A DNA stretch of 57,466 nt from Clostridia bacterium (GTDB lineage Bacteria > Bacillota > Clostridia > Saccharofermentanales > UBA5734). The notes under the pieces are model-generated. The model did no database searches. It was not told the origin of the DNA and saw only the letters and a program-made list of their open reading frames with translations. The stretch is from NCBI GenBank assembly GCA_009928985.1, contig SABL01000003.1, positions 1 through 57,466 of the forward strand, given 5' to 3'. This document shows positions 9,339 through 19,047 of this stretch, piece after piece. Position numbers and translations under genes: made by a program. The stretch's first letter is position 1, and each line of letters begins with the position of its first letter.

Positions 9339-10715
9339 ATGAGATCCATGATCCGTTTCCGATCCAGATTTGCGGCGACATGCCTGGTCCTGGTAGCCAC
9401 ACTCGCTCTGACATCCTGCGAGAGCCCGACCACAAGTGGACTTGTGACTGGGACGAGCGAATCGACCGCCCCACCCACAACCAGCATTACGCCCACCACT
9501 GGGCCCACGACTGGTTCGACCACCCAGCCATCCGAGACGACTGGTACGACCGCCCAAACTACAACCACAGAAACCACGTCCGCCCCGACTGAGCCCACGC
9601 AGCCTGCACGGACCGTTGAGCAGTACTTCCCCCTGACGCCGGATGTATTTGCCCGCTATTCAGGGACGGGCAACGAATATGTCCCGATGACCGTCTATGT
9701 CGATTATTCAAGGCCAGGACAGGTTCAGCTGGCCTATGACAATGGCGGCACCGAAATCCATGTTCTTTATGGCGTGGGCAATGGCAAAGTCCAGATCCTG
9801 CAAGAGCTGCCGGAACTATATGTCCGTGAAGACCTCGCCCAATTGCCGCCGCTTTCCAATGGCGAAATTCTCCTGATGGAACCGCTCGAGGTGGGCACGA
9901 CTTGGAACGTCGAGCACGGGATCCGGGCAATCACCGCCATCGATGTCCCGGTTGACACAGAGGCGGGCGCATTCAATGCGATTGAAGTCACGACCACCAG
10001 TTCCGATGTCGTGACCAAGCATTACTACGCGCGTGGCTTTGGCCTGGTCCAGATGACGGCGCAAGACGGTTACGAGATCCATCAGGAGCTGGCTGAGCGG
10101 CAGCTCAATGCATCCCGCAGCCAGAGACTGACCGTTTATTACCCGCGCATGACCCAGACCGACATTGAGATCGTCGCCAAAGAGGTGACAGTCGAGATGA
10201 AAACCAACACAGGCATCCGCGAGATCCTGGACCGCTTCTTTCGTTCTGCCGCCCAGGCGTTTCCAAAACGGACCTACACCGTCAAGCCCCACGATACCTT
10301 GTGGTCGATTGCCCTGTACCAACTTGGCGACGGCCAGAAATACAAAGATATTGCCGCCTTGAATGGCATCCCAGCACCCTATACAATCAAGCCGGGCCAG
10401 ATCGTCGTTCTCGAGTCTGATACGAATTTGCCAGCTCTGATGAGTCCGCAGACCGTAATCCACTCGATTCATCTCCAACAAGACCGCGGCATTGTGGCAA
10501 TCGATTTTTCCCGCAGCCTGGTGACCGATATGAATGCCGGTTCCGGGTTCGAAGCTGCGCTGGTCCGCTCAATTGTCAATGCGGTCGGTCATGCCTATGA
10601 CGTGCCCAATGTCCAGGTCACGCTCGATGGCGATCCATACGAATCCGGCCACATCGCACTGGCTCCCGGTGAAAGTTTCACGGTCGACTACCAGGGTGTC
10701 ATCGTGGTGAACTGA
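9339..10715 (+). CDS. Lipoprotein with LysM and GerMN-like domain
   Basis: Lipobox (LALTSC), Thr/Pro-rich linker, LysM (YTVKPHDTLWSIALYQLGDGQKYKDIAALNGI), C-terminal GerMN-like VAIDFSRSLVTDMNAGSGFEAALVRSIVNAVGHAYDVPNVQVTLDGDPYESGHI. Confidence 0.85.
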   Translation: MRSMIRFRSRFAATCLVLVATLALTSCESPTTSGLVTGTSESTAPPTTSITPTTGPTTGSTTQPSETTGTTAQTTTTETTSAPTEPTQPARTVEQYFPLTPDVFARYSGTGNEYVPMTVYVDYSRPGQVQLAYDNGGTEIHVLYGVGNGKVQILQELPELYVREDLAQLPPLSNGEILLMEPLEVGTTWNVEHGIRAITAIDVPVDTEAGAFNAIEVTTTSSDVVTKHYYARGFGLVQMTAQDGYEIHQELAERQLNASRSQRLTVYYPRMTQTDIEIVAKEVTVEMKTNTGIREILDRFFRSAAQAFPKRTYTVKPHDTLWSIALYQLGDGQKYKDIAALNGIPAPYTIKPGQIVVLESDTNLPALMSPQTVIHSIHLQQDRGIVAIDFSRSLVTDMNAGSGFEAALVRSIVNAVGHAYDVPNVQVTLDGDPYESGHIALAPGESFTVDYQGVIVVN

Positions 10716-10753
10716 CGAGGTAAAATGACGAAGTGCTTTGAAAGGTACATAAC

Positions 10754-11032
10754 ATGGACAGTCTGCTCATCGCCCTGGTGATCTGGAACATCGTGACATT
10801 TCTGCTCATGGGGTATGACAAATACCAGGCGATCCACAACCAATGGCGTGTGCCGGAAAAAACGCTGCTGACCGTTGCTTTTGCCATGGGTGGAGCAGGC
10901 TGTTGGGCAGGTGCTACAGTTTTCCGGCACAAAACCCGCAAAACACAGTTTCGCATCCTGCTGCCCCTGGCCACGGTGCTGAATCTGGCGATCGTCGCCT
11001 ATGTGCTCCAGGGCCAAGGCCCGTTGTTTTGA
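10754..11032 (+). CDS. DUF1294 family membrane protein
   Basis: 92 aa; NIVTFLLMGYDKYQA...RVPEKTLLTVAFAMGGAGCWAGATVFRHKTRKTQF. Confidence 0.85.
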   Translation: MDSLLIALVIWNIVTFLLMGYDKYQAIHNQWRVPEKTLLTVAFAMGGAGCWAGATVFRHKTRKTQFRILLPLATVLNLAIVAYVLQGQGPLF

Positions 11033-11043
11033 GCACTGCCGCC

Positions 11044-11757
11044 ATGGAAAGCCGCCAGAATATCGATGAATCCCAGCCCGGCAGATTATTTGCCATCGGA
11101 GACATCCATGGTTGTTACCTGGAGTTTTGTGCAGTCCTGGATTGCCTGGCTCCAGATCTGGCGCTCGATTATCTGGTCATCGTAGGTGACCTGATCGACC
11201 GCGGTCCGGACAGTTATGAAGTGGTGCGCAAGATCCGCCAGATGCAGACGCTCTATGGTACGGACCATGTGACGGTGCTCCGCGGCAACCATGAACAGAT
11301 GGCCTTGGACTATTTCTCTGGAGAAGGCGAATGGTGGAATTTCAATGGCAACGAATTCACCCTCGCCAGCTATGACAAGCATGGCGCGACGATCCAGTCA
11401 GATCTGGACTATTTTGCCGGCTTGCCGCTGACTCGTGAAAAGGATGGCTTCCTGTTCGTCCATGCCGGACTCAACCCGCACAGATCGCTCGAGCAGCAAG
11501 ACGAATCCGATCTGCTCTGGATCCGCGAAGCATTTTACAACAGCCGCAAGCAATGGCCGTTCACCATTGTGTTTGGCCATACGCCGACCTATGTTCTGGT
11601 CCGGCAGGATGTGCCCGTCAGCCGCTCTGGCTGGATTGCCATCGACACCGGTTGTGTCTATGGCGGCAGCCTGACCGGTGTCGAACTCCATAACGGTGCC
11701 ATGACAAGAATCTGTTCTGTCAAAAGAAAGGATGGTCGAAATGGATTTGTTGATTAA
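11044..11757 (+). CDS. Metallophosphoesterase (serine/threonine phosphatase-like)
   Basis: FAIGDIHGCYLEF, VIVGDLIDRGPDSYEVV, VLRGNHEQM, FGHTP motifs. Confidence 0.9.
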   Translation: MESRQNIDESQPGRLFAIGDIHGCYLEFCAVLDCLAPDLALDYLVIVGDLIDRGPDSYEVVRKIRQMQTLYGTDHVTVLRGNHEQMALDYFSGEGEWWNFNGNEFTLASYDKHGATIQSDLDYFAGLPLTREKDGFLFVHAGLNPHRSLEQQDESDLLWIREAFYNSRKQWPFTIVFGHTPTYVLVRQDVPVSRSGWIAIDTGCVYGGSLTGVELHNGAMTRICSVKRKDGRNGFVD

Positions 11758-12070
11758 TCAATTGAAAAACCAGGAACTCACCATGGAAATGGTCCTGCAG
11801 CAGGGCCTGACCCGGGCGATCGTCAACTACCCTGCGGCCAGCGGCGACAATCCGGCCGGATTATTGGACCGGCTGCTGGAAATCCGCACCGAACCGGAAG
11901 TGGTATCGGCCATCAACAAGGCTTTCCAGGACGATCTCGTGCGCCGGCTGCTGCTCGATTGCCTCGAGGATGCCACCGTGCGCCAGGTCAACCATCTCAG
12001 CAGCGACAAAGCTCAGGCTCGTGAAACACGGCTCGAACAGGAACGCGATACGGAGCAGTTCGATACCTGA
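11741..12070 (+). CDS. Conserved hypothetical protein
   Basis: ORF of about 110 aa overlapping the phosphatase gene end; no recognised motif. Confidence 0.55.
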   Translation: MDLLINQLKNQELTMEMVLQQGLTRAIVNYPAASGDNPAGLLDRLLEIRTEPEVVSAINKAFQDDLVRRLLLDCLEDATVRQVNHLSSDKAQARETRLEQERDTEQFDT

Positions 12071-12128
12071 CAGATACCAAGACCCCATCAGACCTCGGCA
12101 GGTCTGGCCGGCAGGATGACACGTTGGA

Positions 12129-13004
12129 TCAGCTCTTTCCGGGCTGATCTGGCTGCTGGCTTGCCAGATCGCTGCGCCGCCGCAGCAGCAAGGCATTGAT
12201 TTCCACGCCCAGCAAGATGATGGTCGAGATCAGCTGGACCCACAGCAACAAAGCGACCATGGTGCCCAATGCGCCGTAAAACAGCGAATAATCGGCAAAA
12301 TTATCGACATAGTACTGGAACAGCAGCGTCAGACCGGTCCAGGCAACCGTTGTGAAAACCGCCCCGGGGAATGCGGTGCGAAAGCGGACCCGGCGGGCAG
12401 GTACAAACATGTAGAACAGTGTCAGGATGATAAAGATCAGCAGCACAGGCACGACGTGGCGTGAAAGCTGGATCAAAGGATACAGGGGCAGCTGCGGAAA
12501 GCGCCGCATCATCAGGTCGATGATCTGTTGGCCAAAAACCATCGCCGCCAGAACGATGATGATCGTCAGGGCAAACACGATCACCCCGGCCACGGAGATC
12601 AGGTAATTGACGATGAAGTTACGCCGGTCCTGAAGGCCCAGAACCTGGTTGCTTCCTTTGGTCAGTGCCCGAAAGCCCCGTGACGCTGCGTGGATCGCTA
12701 CGACAATCGAGATCGAAAGCAACTGCCCATGCTGGCGGCCCAAAACATCCTCGATGATCCCGGACACTTGGCGAAAGATCGAGAGTGGCAGAATCTGGGA
12801 CAATTGTTCCAGCAGCGAGGTGGAGTCCAGCTGCAAAAAGCCCAGCAGGGTGAACAGGAAAATGACAAACGGGAAAAAGGCCAGAATCAGACTGAGAGTC
12901 AGCTGGTTGGCATAAGATACCAGGTGGTTTTCCTCAATCTTCCGGCCAAATTCACGGATGCCTGCATAGGCGCTGTGAAGCCATTTCAAATAGGGTCTGG
13001 GCAA
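12129..13004 (-). CDS. YihY/BrkB family membrane protein
   Basis: Multi-TM; ANQLTLSLILAFFPFVIFLFTLLG, SRGFRALTKGSNQVLGL, FVPARRVRFRTAFPGAVFTTVAW. Confidence 0.9.
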   Translation of the reverse strand: MPRPYLKWLHSAYAGIREFGRKIEENHLVSYANQLTLSLILAFFPFVIFLFTLLGFLQLDSTSLLEQLSQILPLSIFRQVSGIIEDVLGRQHGQLLSISIVVAIHAASRGFRALTKGSNQVLGLQDRRNFIVNYLISVAGVIVFALTIIIVLAAMVFGQQIIDLMMRRFPQLPLYPLIQLSRHVVPVLLIFIILTLFYMFVPARRVRFRTAFPGAVFTTVAWTGLTLLFQYYVDNFADYSLFYGALGTMVALLLWVQLISTIILLGVEINALLLRRRSDLASQQPDQPGKS

Positions 13005-13041
13005 TCCAGTCCTCCTGGATTCCAGTCAGCATCTGCCTGAC

Positions 13042-13611
13042 TTAGGGGTTGGTCGCCAAGGGGTATTCGGCGATCTTGCGGTAGACACGCCGGCCTTCTG
13101 TTTCCTCGCTGGCAAAGAGAACCAGCCAATGGACCGTCATGTCTTTGATCTGGACCGGTCCCAGAGCTGCTTTGACATCTTCGAATTCTGTCTTGAAAAC
13201 CAAGTCCTGCCCCAGGGTGACATGGGGGGCAAAACCGCGTTTTTCTGCCGGATAGCCGAGTGGTTCGAGCGCCATGTCGACAGCTGCCTGCAAGTTGCGC
13301 AAGGCAACGAGGTCACCGGCCAGGCCCAGCCAGAGGAAGCGCATCAGGTCTTTGTCATCATAGGTCCAGAAATCAGCCAAGGACAGGGAAAAGGGCTTCA
13401 CGTGCTTTGCGACTGCTTTCATGGCATCGTTGATCGGCTCCAGTGGTCCAGAACCAATTTCACCCATGAATTTCAAGGTCAGGTGCAAATCATCAAAGGA
13501 CTTCCAACGTCCTGAAACGGTATGGGGTTTCAGCTTGTCCTGGATGGCCAGGATCTCGTTCTTGATCTCGTCATTGAAATCGATCCCGATAAAAGCTCTC
13601 AAAAAACTCAC
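13042..13611 (-). CDS. thpR: RNA 2',3'-cyclic phosphodiesterase (2H family), copy 1
   Basis: LRAFIGIDF, HLTLKFMGEI and HVTLGQ (two HxTx motifs). Confidence 0.9.
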   Translation of the reverse strand: MSFLRAFIGIDFNDEIKNEILAIQDKLKPHTVSGRWKSFDDLHLTLKFMGEIGSGPLEPINDAMKAVAKHVKPFSLSLADFWTYDDKDLMRFLWLGLAGDLVALRNLQAAVDMALEPLGYPAEKRGFAPHVTLGQDLVFKTEFEDVKAALGPVQIKDMTVHWLVLFASEETEGRRVYRKIAEYPLATNP

Positions 13612-13853
13612 GCTCCTCGTCCGATAGTATTGATTGGATCTGGGGCAGCTTGGCTGCTGCTTTAATTTTACACGATCTGGCCGGTAAACCGTAGCCTGAA
13701 AATGGGGAATAACAGGAAAATATGGCTAGATGATTTCAAGAACCAAAGAATGAGACTGTAACGAGTGCAAAAGCCGATTGGCATTCAGGACTTTATAATG
13801 AAATCAGAGTCTGGGTATTTCCAAAAAGACTCGGCAAGAAATACCTGTCCTGA

Positions 13854-14546
13854 TCAGGTGGGTGAATTTGCCTGATCCAGGAAATGGGGCAGAATCCGTT
13901 TCTGGTAAAAATGATCCGGATCATGCCTCAATTGCCAGTAAACCAGCAAACTGATGATCAAGGCGCCCAGCAGTCCGACGGAAAGGTCAATCATGGTGTC
14001 GGTGAGTGCGATCAGGTCACCCTCCTGCCAGCGTTGCATGTCTGCTGACACCAATCTGTCACCGGCAAATTCATAGAGCTCCCAGACAACTTTCCCCAGC
14101 GTGGCAAATGAAAGGCCAGACAACCAGACCAGCCCAGGATCAAGGGGCTGGTTTTTCTTCAGGTTTTTTGTTTTCCGATACAACAGGAGAATTCCCGCCC
14201 AGGCCAGCACCATGCCGAAGAGGAAGTGCGTCAGAGTGTCATAACTCGAAAACTGGTCGTACCCGTGGTAAATCGTCCCCCAGACAATGCCTTGACCAGT
14301 CAGCAATGAAACAATTAGATCCAGACTGCGGCAATAGTTCCCCGGACACAGCCAGCTCAGAAACCACCAGGCCAGAAGCAGGGCAACGATCCCTCCGGCC
14401 CCGGCTGCCAGCCCATACCATTTGGCATGGATGACACAGTCGATCGATCCAGCAAACATTCCGGCAAGTGTGAGCAAGTGAACCAGATCAGTGGCGAATG
14501 GTAATTTCCGCGCTCCAGTTGCCATGATCAAACCTCCATGATTCAC
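13854..14546 (-). CDS. Integral membrane protein (DUF2238-like)
   Basis: Multi-TM with YDTLTHFLFGMVLAW, GKVVWELYEF, and DTMIDLSVGLLGA. Confidence 0.6.
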   Translation of the reverse strand: MNHGGLIMATGARKLPFATDLVHLLTLAGMFAGSIDCVIHAKWYGLAAGAGGIVALLLAWWFLSWLCPGNYCRSLDLIVSLLTGQGIVWGTIYHGYDQFSSYDTLTHFLFGMVLAWAGILLLYRKTKNLKKNQPLDPGLVWLSGLSFATLGKVVWELYEFAGDRLVSADMQRWQEGDLIALTDTMIDLSVGLLGALIISLLVYWQLRHDPDHFYQKRILPHFLDQANSPT

Positions 14547-14746
14547 CTTTATTATAGACCTTCAGGTTCGATTTGTATGAAATAATGCATATCTATGTCA
14601 AAAATAACTCTAGTTGAGTTTTGCAAAATTAAGTCATCCGTGTCAATGGATTCATTCAAATTAAATATTAAAAATATCAATATATAAGGTTAAAAATTAC
14701 AAATAAGGCATAAATACCGCAATATACTGCATTAATAAGCACTGTA

Positions 14747-14776
14747 TTGTCAAAATAGACGTAAAAGGTATATGAT
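14747..14776 (+). promoter_or_regulatory. Putative sigma-A promoter of the bactofilin operon
   Basis: TTGTCA (14747-14752), 18-bp spacer, TATGAT (14771-14776). Confidence 0.55.
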
Positions 14777-14830
14777 GAAGCGATGCAACAATTTATATAA
14801 AATCAGATAATATTCCGGAGGCAAGCGTTT

Positions 14831-15526
14831 ATGGGAATGCGTGATAATTTTCGTCAGGCGATCGATGAAATGATCGGTTCTAAACCGGCTGATACGACAA
14901 CTCCGGATGAACTGGATAAACGCAACCAGGCTCCAGCCGGCCTTGATCTGAGCTCAGTTGGGTTTGATTTTGCTGAGCAAACACAAGTCGAAATGTCTGA
15001 TCCAGGGAAAAATGGCCCCGTCACGGCGCCTGTCAAATCTTTGTCGAACCTGAGCATCCGTCCGGGCCAAAATGCCGGTGCCAAAACCGTCATTACCATT
15101 GGCACGGTGATCAAAGGTGACCTTGCCAGCCAGAGCGACCTGGACGTCCAGGGTACCATCATCGGCAATGTTAAAAGTGAAGGCCTGATCCGTGTCACTG
15201 GCAAGGTCGAAGGCGACATCGCTTGTGAAAACCTGGAGCTCGATAGCGCCGATATCAAAGGCCAGATCACGGTCAGCAAGCACCTCGTTGTGCGGGGCGC
15301 AACCATGGTTGTTGGCAATCTCCTCGGTGAACAGATGGAGATCAATGGCAAGATCAAAGGCAACATCAGTGTCAATGCCACCTTGCACTTGCAGTCCAAA
15401 TCGTCGGTCCTCGGTGACATCCATGCCAGCACGATCCAGATCGATGCCGGCGCCAAGGTGTTTGGCCATCTGAACATCACATCCTCCAGCGAAACTGCGG
15501 TGGAATCTGATCTGCTTCTGGAATAA
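14831..15526 (+). CDS. Bactofilin (polymer-forming cytoskeletal protein)
   Basis: TVITIGTVIKGDLASQSDLDVQGTIIGNVKSEGLIRVTGKVEGDIACENLELDSADIKGQI repeats; GGAGG SD upstream. Confidence 0.92.
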   Translation: MGMRDNFRQAIDEMIGSKPADTTTPDELDKRNQAPAGLDLSSVGFDFAEQTQVEMSDPGKNGPVTAPVKSLSNLSIRPGQNAGAKTVITIGTVIKGDLASQSDLDVQGTIIGNVKSEGLIRVTGKVEGDIACENLELDSADIKGQITVSKHLVVRGATMVVGNLLGEQMEINGKIKGNISVNATLHLQSKSSVLGDIHASTIQIDAGAKVFGHLNITSSSETAVESDLLLE

Positions 15527-15528
15527 TC

Positions 15529-16581
15529 ATGCCACACGCTGATCAATCACCGACTCAGACCAATAGACCCCTGTCTGGCCGCACCAAGGCCACTTTCGGC
15601 AGTGTCCAATTCTTCCGCCAACTGATCTTGACGATGCTTTTCATCGTTCTGCCATTAAGCCTGGTTGCGCTGGTAACATTATCTATTCTGTTTGTCCAGA
15701 TGCAGGCAGATTTACAAGGCCAGATCAATAAGCTGCACACAGAAATGAACGCTTTAATGGCTTTGCACCCAGGACTGGACGAGACCGCCGAACCCTCTCC
15801 AGCCGCCGCACTGGAATTAACCACGGACACCAGTCTGGGCCAGGCGAATTACCAGGGCAATGGTTCACAGCATCCTACCGAGATCGTCAGCCTGAATGCG
15901 GACCTTACAGTCGATTCCGTAGCTGGATCTGTGCAAAACCCTACCCCTGTGCCAGCCAAGCTGGCCTATCTGACTTTTGATGATGGCCCATCTCCACGGA
16001 CAACCGAAATCCTCGATGTGCTGGATGCTTATCAGGTCAAGGCCACTTTTTTTGTCACCAATCCTGCGCTGGAGGACTACCCTGAGATCGCTCGTGATCT
16101 GGTCGCCCGCGGCCATGCCATCGGATTGCACACTGCTTCACATCGGTACAATGATATTTACCAGTCTGTCGATCTCTTTATTTCCGACATCACGGAGAAT
16201 TTCTCGCTGATTGAAAAGGTCACCGGCGTCGCGCCATCTGTCTTGCGTTTCCCCGGTGGCAGTGTTAACGCCTACAATGAAGACATTGCGGCTGACTTGA
16301 TTGAGGCGGTGGCAGAACATGGATACACCTACTTTGACTGGAACTGTGCCAGCGGAGATGCGGTCGGCCAGTCGATTTCGAAAAGCAAAATCGTCGAAAA
16401 TGTCCATAAGTCCCGGCAAGGGAAAAACTCTCTGGTGATTTTATTTCATGATTCCATGGGGAAGAAAACGACCGTCCAGGCTTTGCCTGAAGTGATCGAA
16501 GACCTCAGGGCCGATGGCTACGAATTTGCCGCGCTCGCACCAGACAGCGTCCCGGTCCGGTTTGCCAATATCCCTGGATGA
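15529..16581 (+). CDS. Membrane-anchored polysaccharide deacetylase
   Basis: N-terminal TM; AYLTFDDGPSPRTTEILDVL, HAIGLHTASHRYNDIY, RFPGGSVN. Confidence 0.92.
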   Translation: MPHADQSPTQTNRPLSGRTKATFGSVQFFRQLILTMLFIVLPLSLVALVTLSILFVQMQADLQGQINKLHTEMNALMALHPGLDETAEPSPAAALELTTDTSLGQANYQGNGSQHPTEIVSLNADLTVDSVAGSVQNPTPVPAKLAYLTFDDGPSPRTTEILDVLDAYQVKATFFVTNPALEDYPEIARDLVARGHAIGLHTASHRYNDIYQSVDLFISDITENFSLIEKVTGVAPSVLRFPGGSVNAYNEDIAADLIEAVAEHGYTYFDWNCASGDAVGQSISKSKIVENVHKSRQGKNSLVILFHDSMGKKTTVQALPEVIEDLRADGYEFAALAPDSVPVRFANIPG

Positions 16582-16713
16582 TAGTTAATGAAACGGGTTT
16601 GATTTTTTAAAATAATTTGCTGCCTGTGGCAACAGAAGTGTGATAACATTCTAAATTGAGTTGTTTTTTAACGAGCTCGATTCTGGTTAGCACAGCCTTG
16701 AGGTGGTATCTCA

Positions 16714-17901
16714 ATGTTAGAAATTGATTTTTTCCTGGATTTGGCGATTATCCTGATCAGTACAAAAGTGTTGGGCCTGATCACTCGGCGTCTGGAGATG
16801 CCACAGGTAGTGGGCGCCTTGATCGCCGGGGTCATCCTTGGCCCATCACTACTGGACGTCGTTTTCGAAACGGATTTCATCCACAAAATGGCGGAGTTGG
16901 GCGTGATCGCCCTGATGTTTACAGCCGGTCTGGAAACGGATACCGACGAACTGAAAAAGAGTGGCAAAGCGTCTCTGGTGATTGCCCTGTTTGGTGTCCT
17001 CGTGCCCTTAGGTGGCGGTTTTCTCGTCTCTTGGCTTTTTGCCGGTTCCTCGCTGGCCCAGATGACCAAGATCGAGTTGCTCCAGCACATCTTCATCGGG
17101 GTCATTCTGACTGCGACCTCGGTGAGCATCACCGTCGAAACCTTGCGTGAAATGGGCTATCTGAAATCTCCCACGGGAACGGCCATTCTGGGGGCGGCGG
17201 TCATTGACGATATTATCGGCATTGTGGTGTACACCTTTGTTTCCAGCATGGCGGACGAGACCGTCAGCTTGATGAGTGTGGTCACTCGCATCGTACTTTT
17301 CTTCCTGTTTGCTGCAGTCATCGGCGTCATTTTCTATCTGGTCTTCAAATTTCTCAGCTATCGCTATGGCAAGAAGCGCCGCGTCCCGATCTATGGCCTC
17401 GTTTTTGCCCTGTTGCTCTCCTATGCGGCCGAACGATTTTTCGGCATCGCCGATATCACTGGCGCCTATCTGGCCGGCTTGATCATTTCCAATGTCCGGC
17501 AGGCTGACTACATTTCGAGCAAATTCGAAGTCCTGTCCTATATGCTGCTGTCGCCAATCTTTTTTGCCAGCATTGGCCTGCAAACCCGCTTGTCCGGTCT
17601 GTCCGGCAGCATTCTGGCATTCTCGGCGGTTTTGCTGGTGGTTGCCATCGGGTCCAAAGTCATCGGCTGCGGTCTGGGCGCCAAGATCATGGGCTATCGT
17701 GGCAAGGATCCGCTGCGCATCGGGGTCGGCATGATTTCGCGTGGTGAAGTGGCCCTGATCTTGGCCGGAAAAGGGGCGGCGATTGGCCTGATGAACAACA
17801 CCTTGTTCGCGCCCCTGATCCTGGTTGTCGTGATCACCACCCTCCTGACGCCCGTGCTTTTGAAATTGGTTTACAAAGGCGATACTGCTGCCATTCCCTA
17901 A
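16714..17901 (+). CDS. Cation:proton antiporter (CPA2/Kef-type)
   Basis: RRLEMPQVVGALIAGVILGPSLL, TAILGAAVIDDIIGIVVY, GVGMISRGEVALILAGKG. Confidence 0.9.
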   Translation: MLEIDFFLDLAIILISTKVLGLITRRLEMPQVVGALIAGVILGPSLLDVVFETDFIHKMAELGVIALMFTAGLETDTDELKKSGKASLVIALFGVLVPLGGGFLVSWLFAGSSLAQMTKIELLQHIFIGVILTATSVSITVETLREMGYLKSPTGTAILGAAVIDDIIGIVVYTFVSSMADETVSLMSVVTRIVLFFLFAAVIGVIFYLVFKFLSYRYGKKRRVPIYGLVFALLLSYAAERFFGIADITGAYLAGLIISNVRQADYISSKFEVLSYMLLSPIFFASIGLQTRLSGLSGSILAFSAVLLVVAIGSKVIGCGLGAKIMGYRGKDPLRIGVGMISRGEVALILAGKGAAIGLMNNTLFAPLILVVVITTLLTPVLLKLVYKGDTAAIP

Positions 17902-17929
17902 GTTTTATAAAGGTGTTTTACAAAACATG

Positions 17930-17958
17930 TTGACAGCGATCAGGTACGATGCTATCTT
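17930..17958 (+). promoter_or_regulatory. Sigma-A promoter of the aldo/keto reductase - LacI - dehydrogenase operon
   Basis: TTGACA (17930-17935), exactly 17 bp, TATCTT (17953-17958). Confidence 0.8.
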
Positions 17959-17964
17959 TAAAGA

Positions 17965-17978
17965 GCGAAACGTTTCGC
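17965..17978. promoter_or_regulatory. LacI-family operator
   Basis: Perfect 14-bp palindrome GCGAAACGTTTCGC with the LacI-type central CG, 6 bp downstream of the -10 box. Confidence 0.8.
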
Positions 17979-18011
17979 GCAGCTTTTTAAACCAGATTTG
18001 GAGGTCCCCCG

Positions 18012-19043
18012 ATGGCAGCATGCGTTGATCCCGATCTCGTTCCCAAGCGCCGCCTGGTCACAGGCGAATGGATCCCCGGCATCGGCATGGGGACCTTTGG
18101 CTCGGACAACTGCACAGCGCAGCAAATTTCAGATGCCGTGGCTGGTGCGATCCGGTCTGGCTATCGTCTATTTGACTGTGCCTCGGTCTATGGCAATGAA
18201 GCCCAGATCGGCCAGGTCTTTGCTGGTGCGATCGCAGACGGCAGCGTCACGCGCGAGGAACTCTTTATTACTTCCAAGGTCTGGAATGACAAGCATGGCC
18301 ACAACGATGTCCTGCTATCTTGTGCCCAATCCATAAAGGATCTCCGACTGAACCAGATCGATTTGTATTTCATCCACTGGCCTTTTCCCAATTACCATGC
18401 ACCGGGTTGCTCCGGCGATGCACGATCTCCAGATGCCGTACCGTTTTCGGTGGAGCGCTTCATGGCGACTTGGCGCCAGATGGAGCGGCTCCATGACATG
18501 GGGCTTGTGCGCCACATCGGCATGTCCAACATGACGATCCCGAAGCTCGAGGCTGTCCTGCCCCTGTGCCGGATCCGGCCGGTCGCGCTCGAGATGGAAC
18601 TGCATCCGAGTTTCCAGCAGCCCGAGCTTTTCCAGTATTGTCTCGACCACGACATTCTGCCGATCGGCTTCTCCCCGATTGGCTCGCCGGCCCGCCCGGC
18701 CCGGGATACATCCGAGACCGATGTGGTCGATCTGGAAATGCCGGAGATTGTTGCCGCGGCCCGAAATCACAACATCCACCCGGCCCTGGTTTGCCTGAAA
18801 TGGGCAGTCCAGCGAGGTCAGGTGCCGATCCCTTTTTCCGTTCATGAATCCCATTATAGTGCCAATCTTCGCTGCGTGACCGAAGATCCCTTAAGTGACG
18901 ACGAAATGGCCGCGATTGCAGCAGCTGACAAAAACTGCCGCCTGATCAAGGGCCAAGTCTTTCTCTGGGAAGGTGCCCGTGGTTGGGAGGATCTCTGGGA
19001 TCTGGATGGCACGATCACCGGATCCAGCCTGAGCCTGGGCTGA
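18012..19043 (+). CDS. Aldo/keto reductase
   Basis: IPGIGMGTFGSD, LFDCASVYGNEAQIG, IDLYFIHWP, HIGMSNMT. Confidence 0.93.
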   Translation: MAACVDPDLVPKRRLVTGEWIPGIGMGTFGSDNCTAQQISDAVAGAIRSGYRLFDCASVYGNEAQIGQVFAGAIADGSVTREELFITSKVWNDKHGHNDVLLSCAQSIKDLRLNQIDLYFIHWPFPNYHAPGCSGDARSPDAVPFSVERFMATWRQMERLHDMGLVRHIGMSNMTIPKLEAVLPLCRIRPVALEMELHPSFQQPELFQYCLDHDILPIGFSPIGSPARPARDTSETDVVDLEMPEIVAAARNHNIHPALVCLKWAVQRGQVPIPFSVHESHYSANLRCVTEDPLSDDEMAAIAAADKNCRLIKGQVFLWEGARGWEDLWDLDGTITGSSLSLG

Positions 19044-19047
19044 TATC

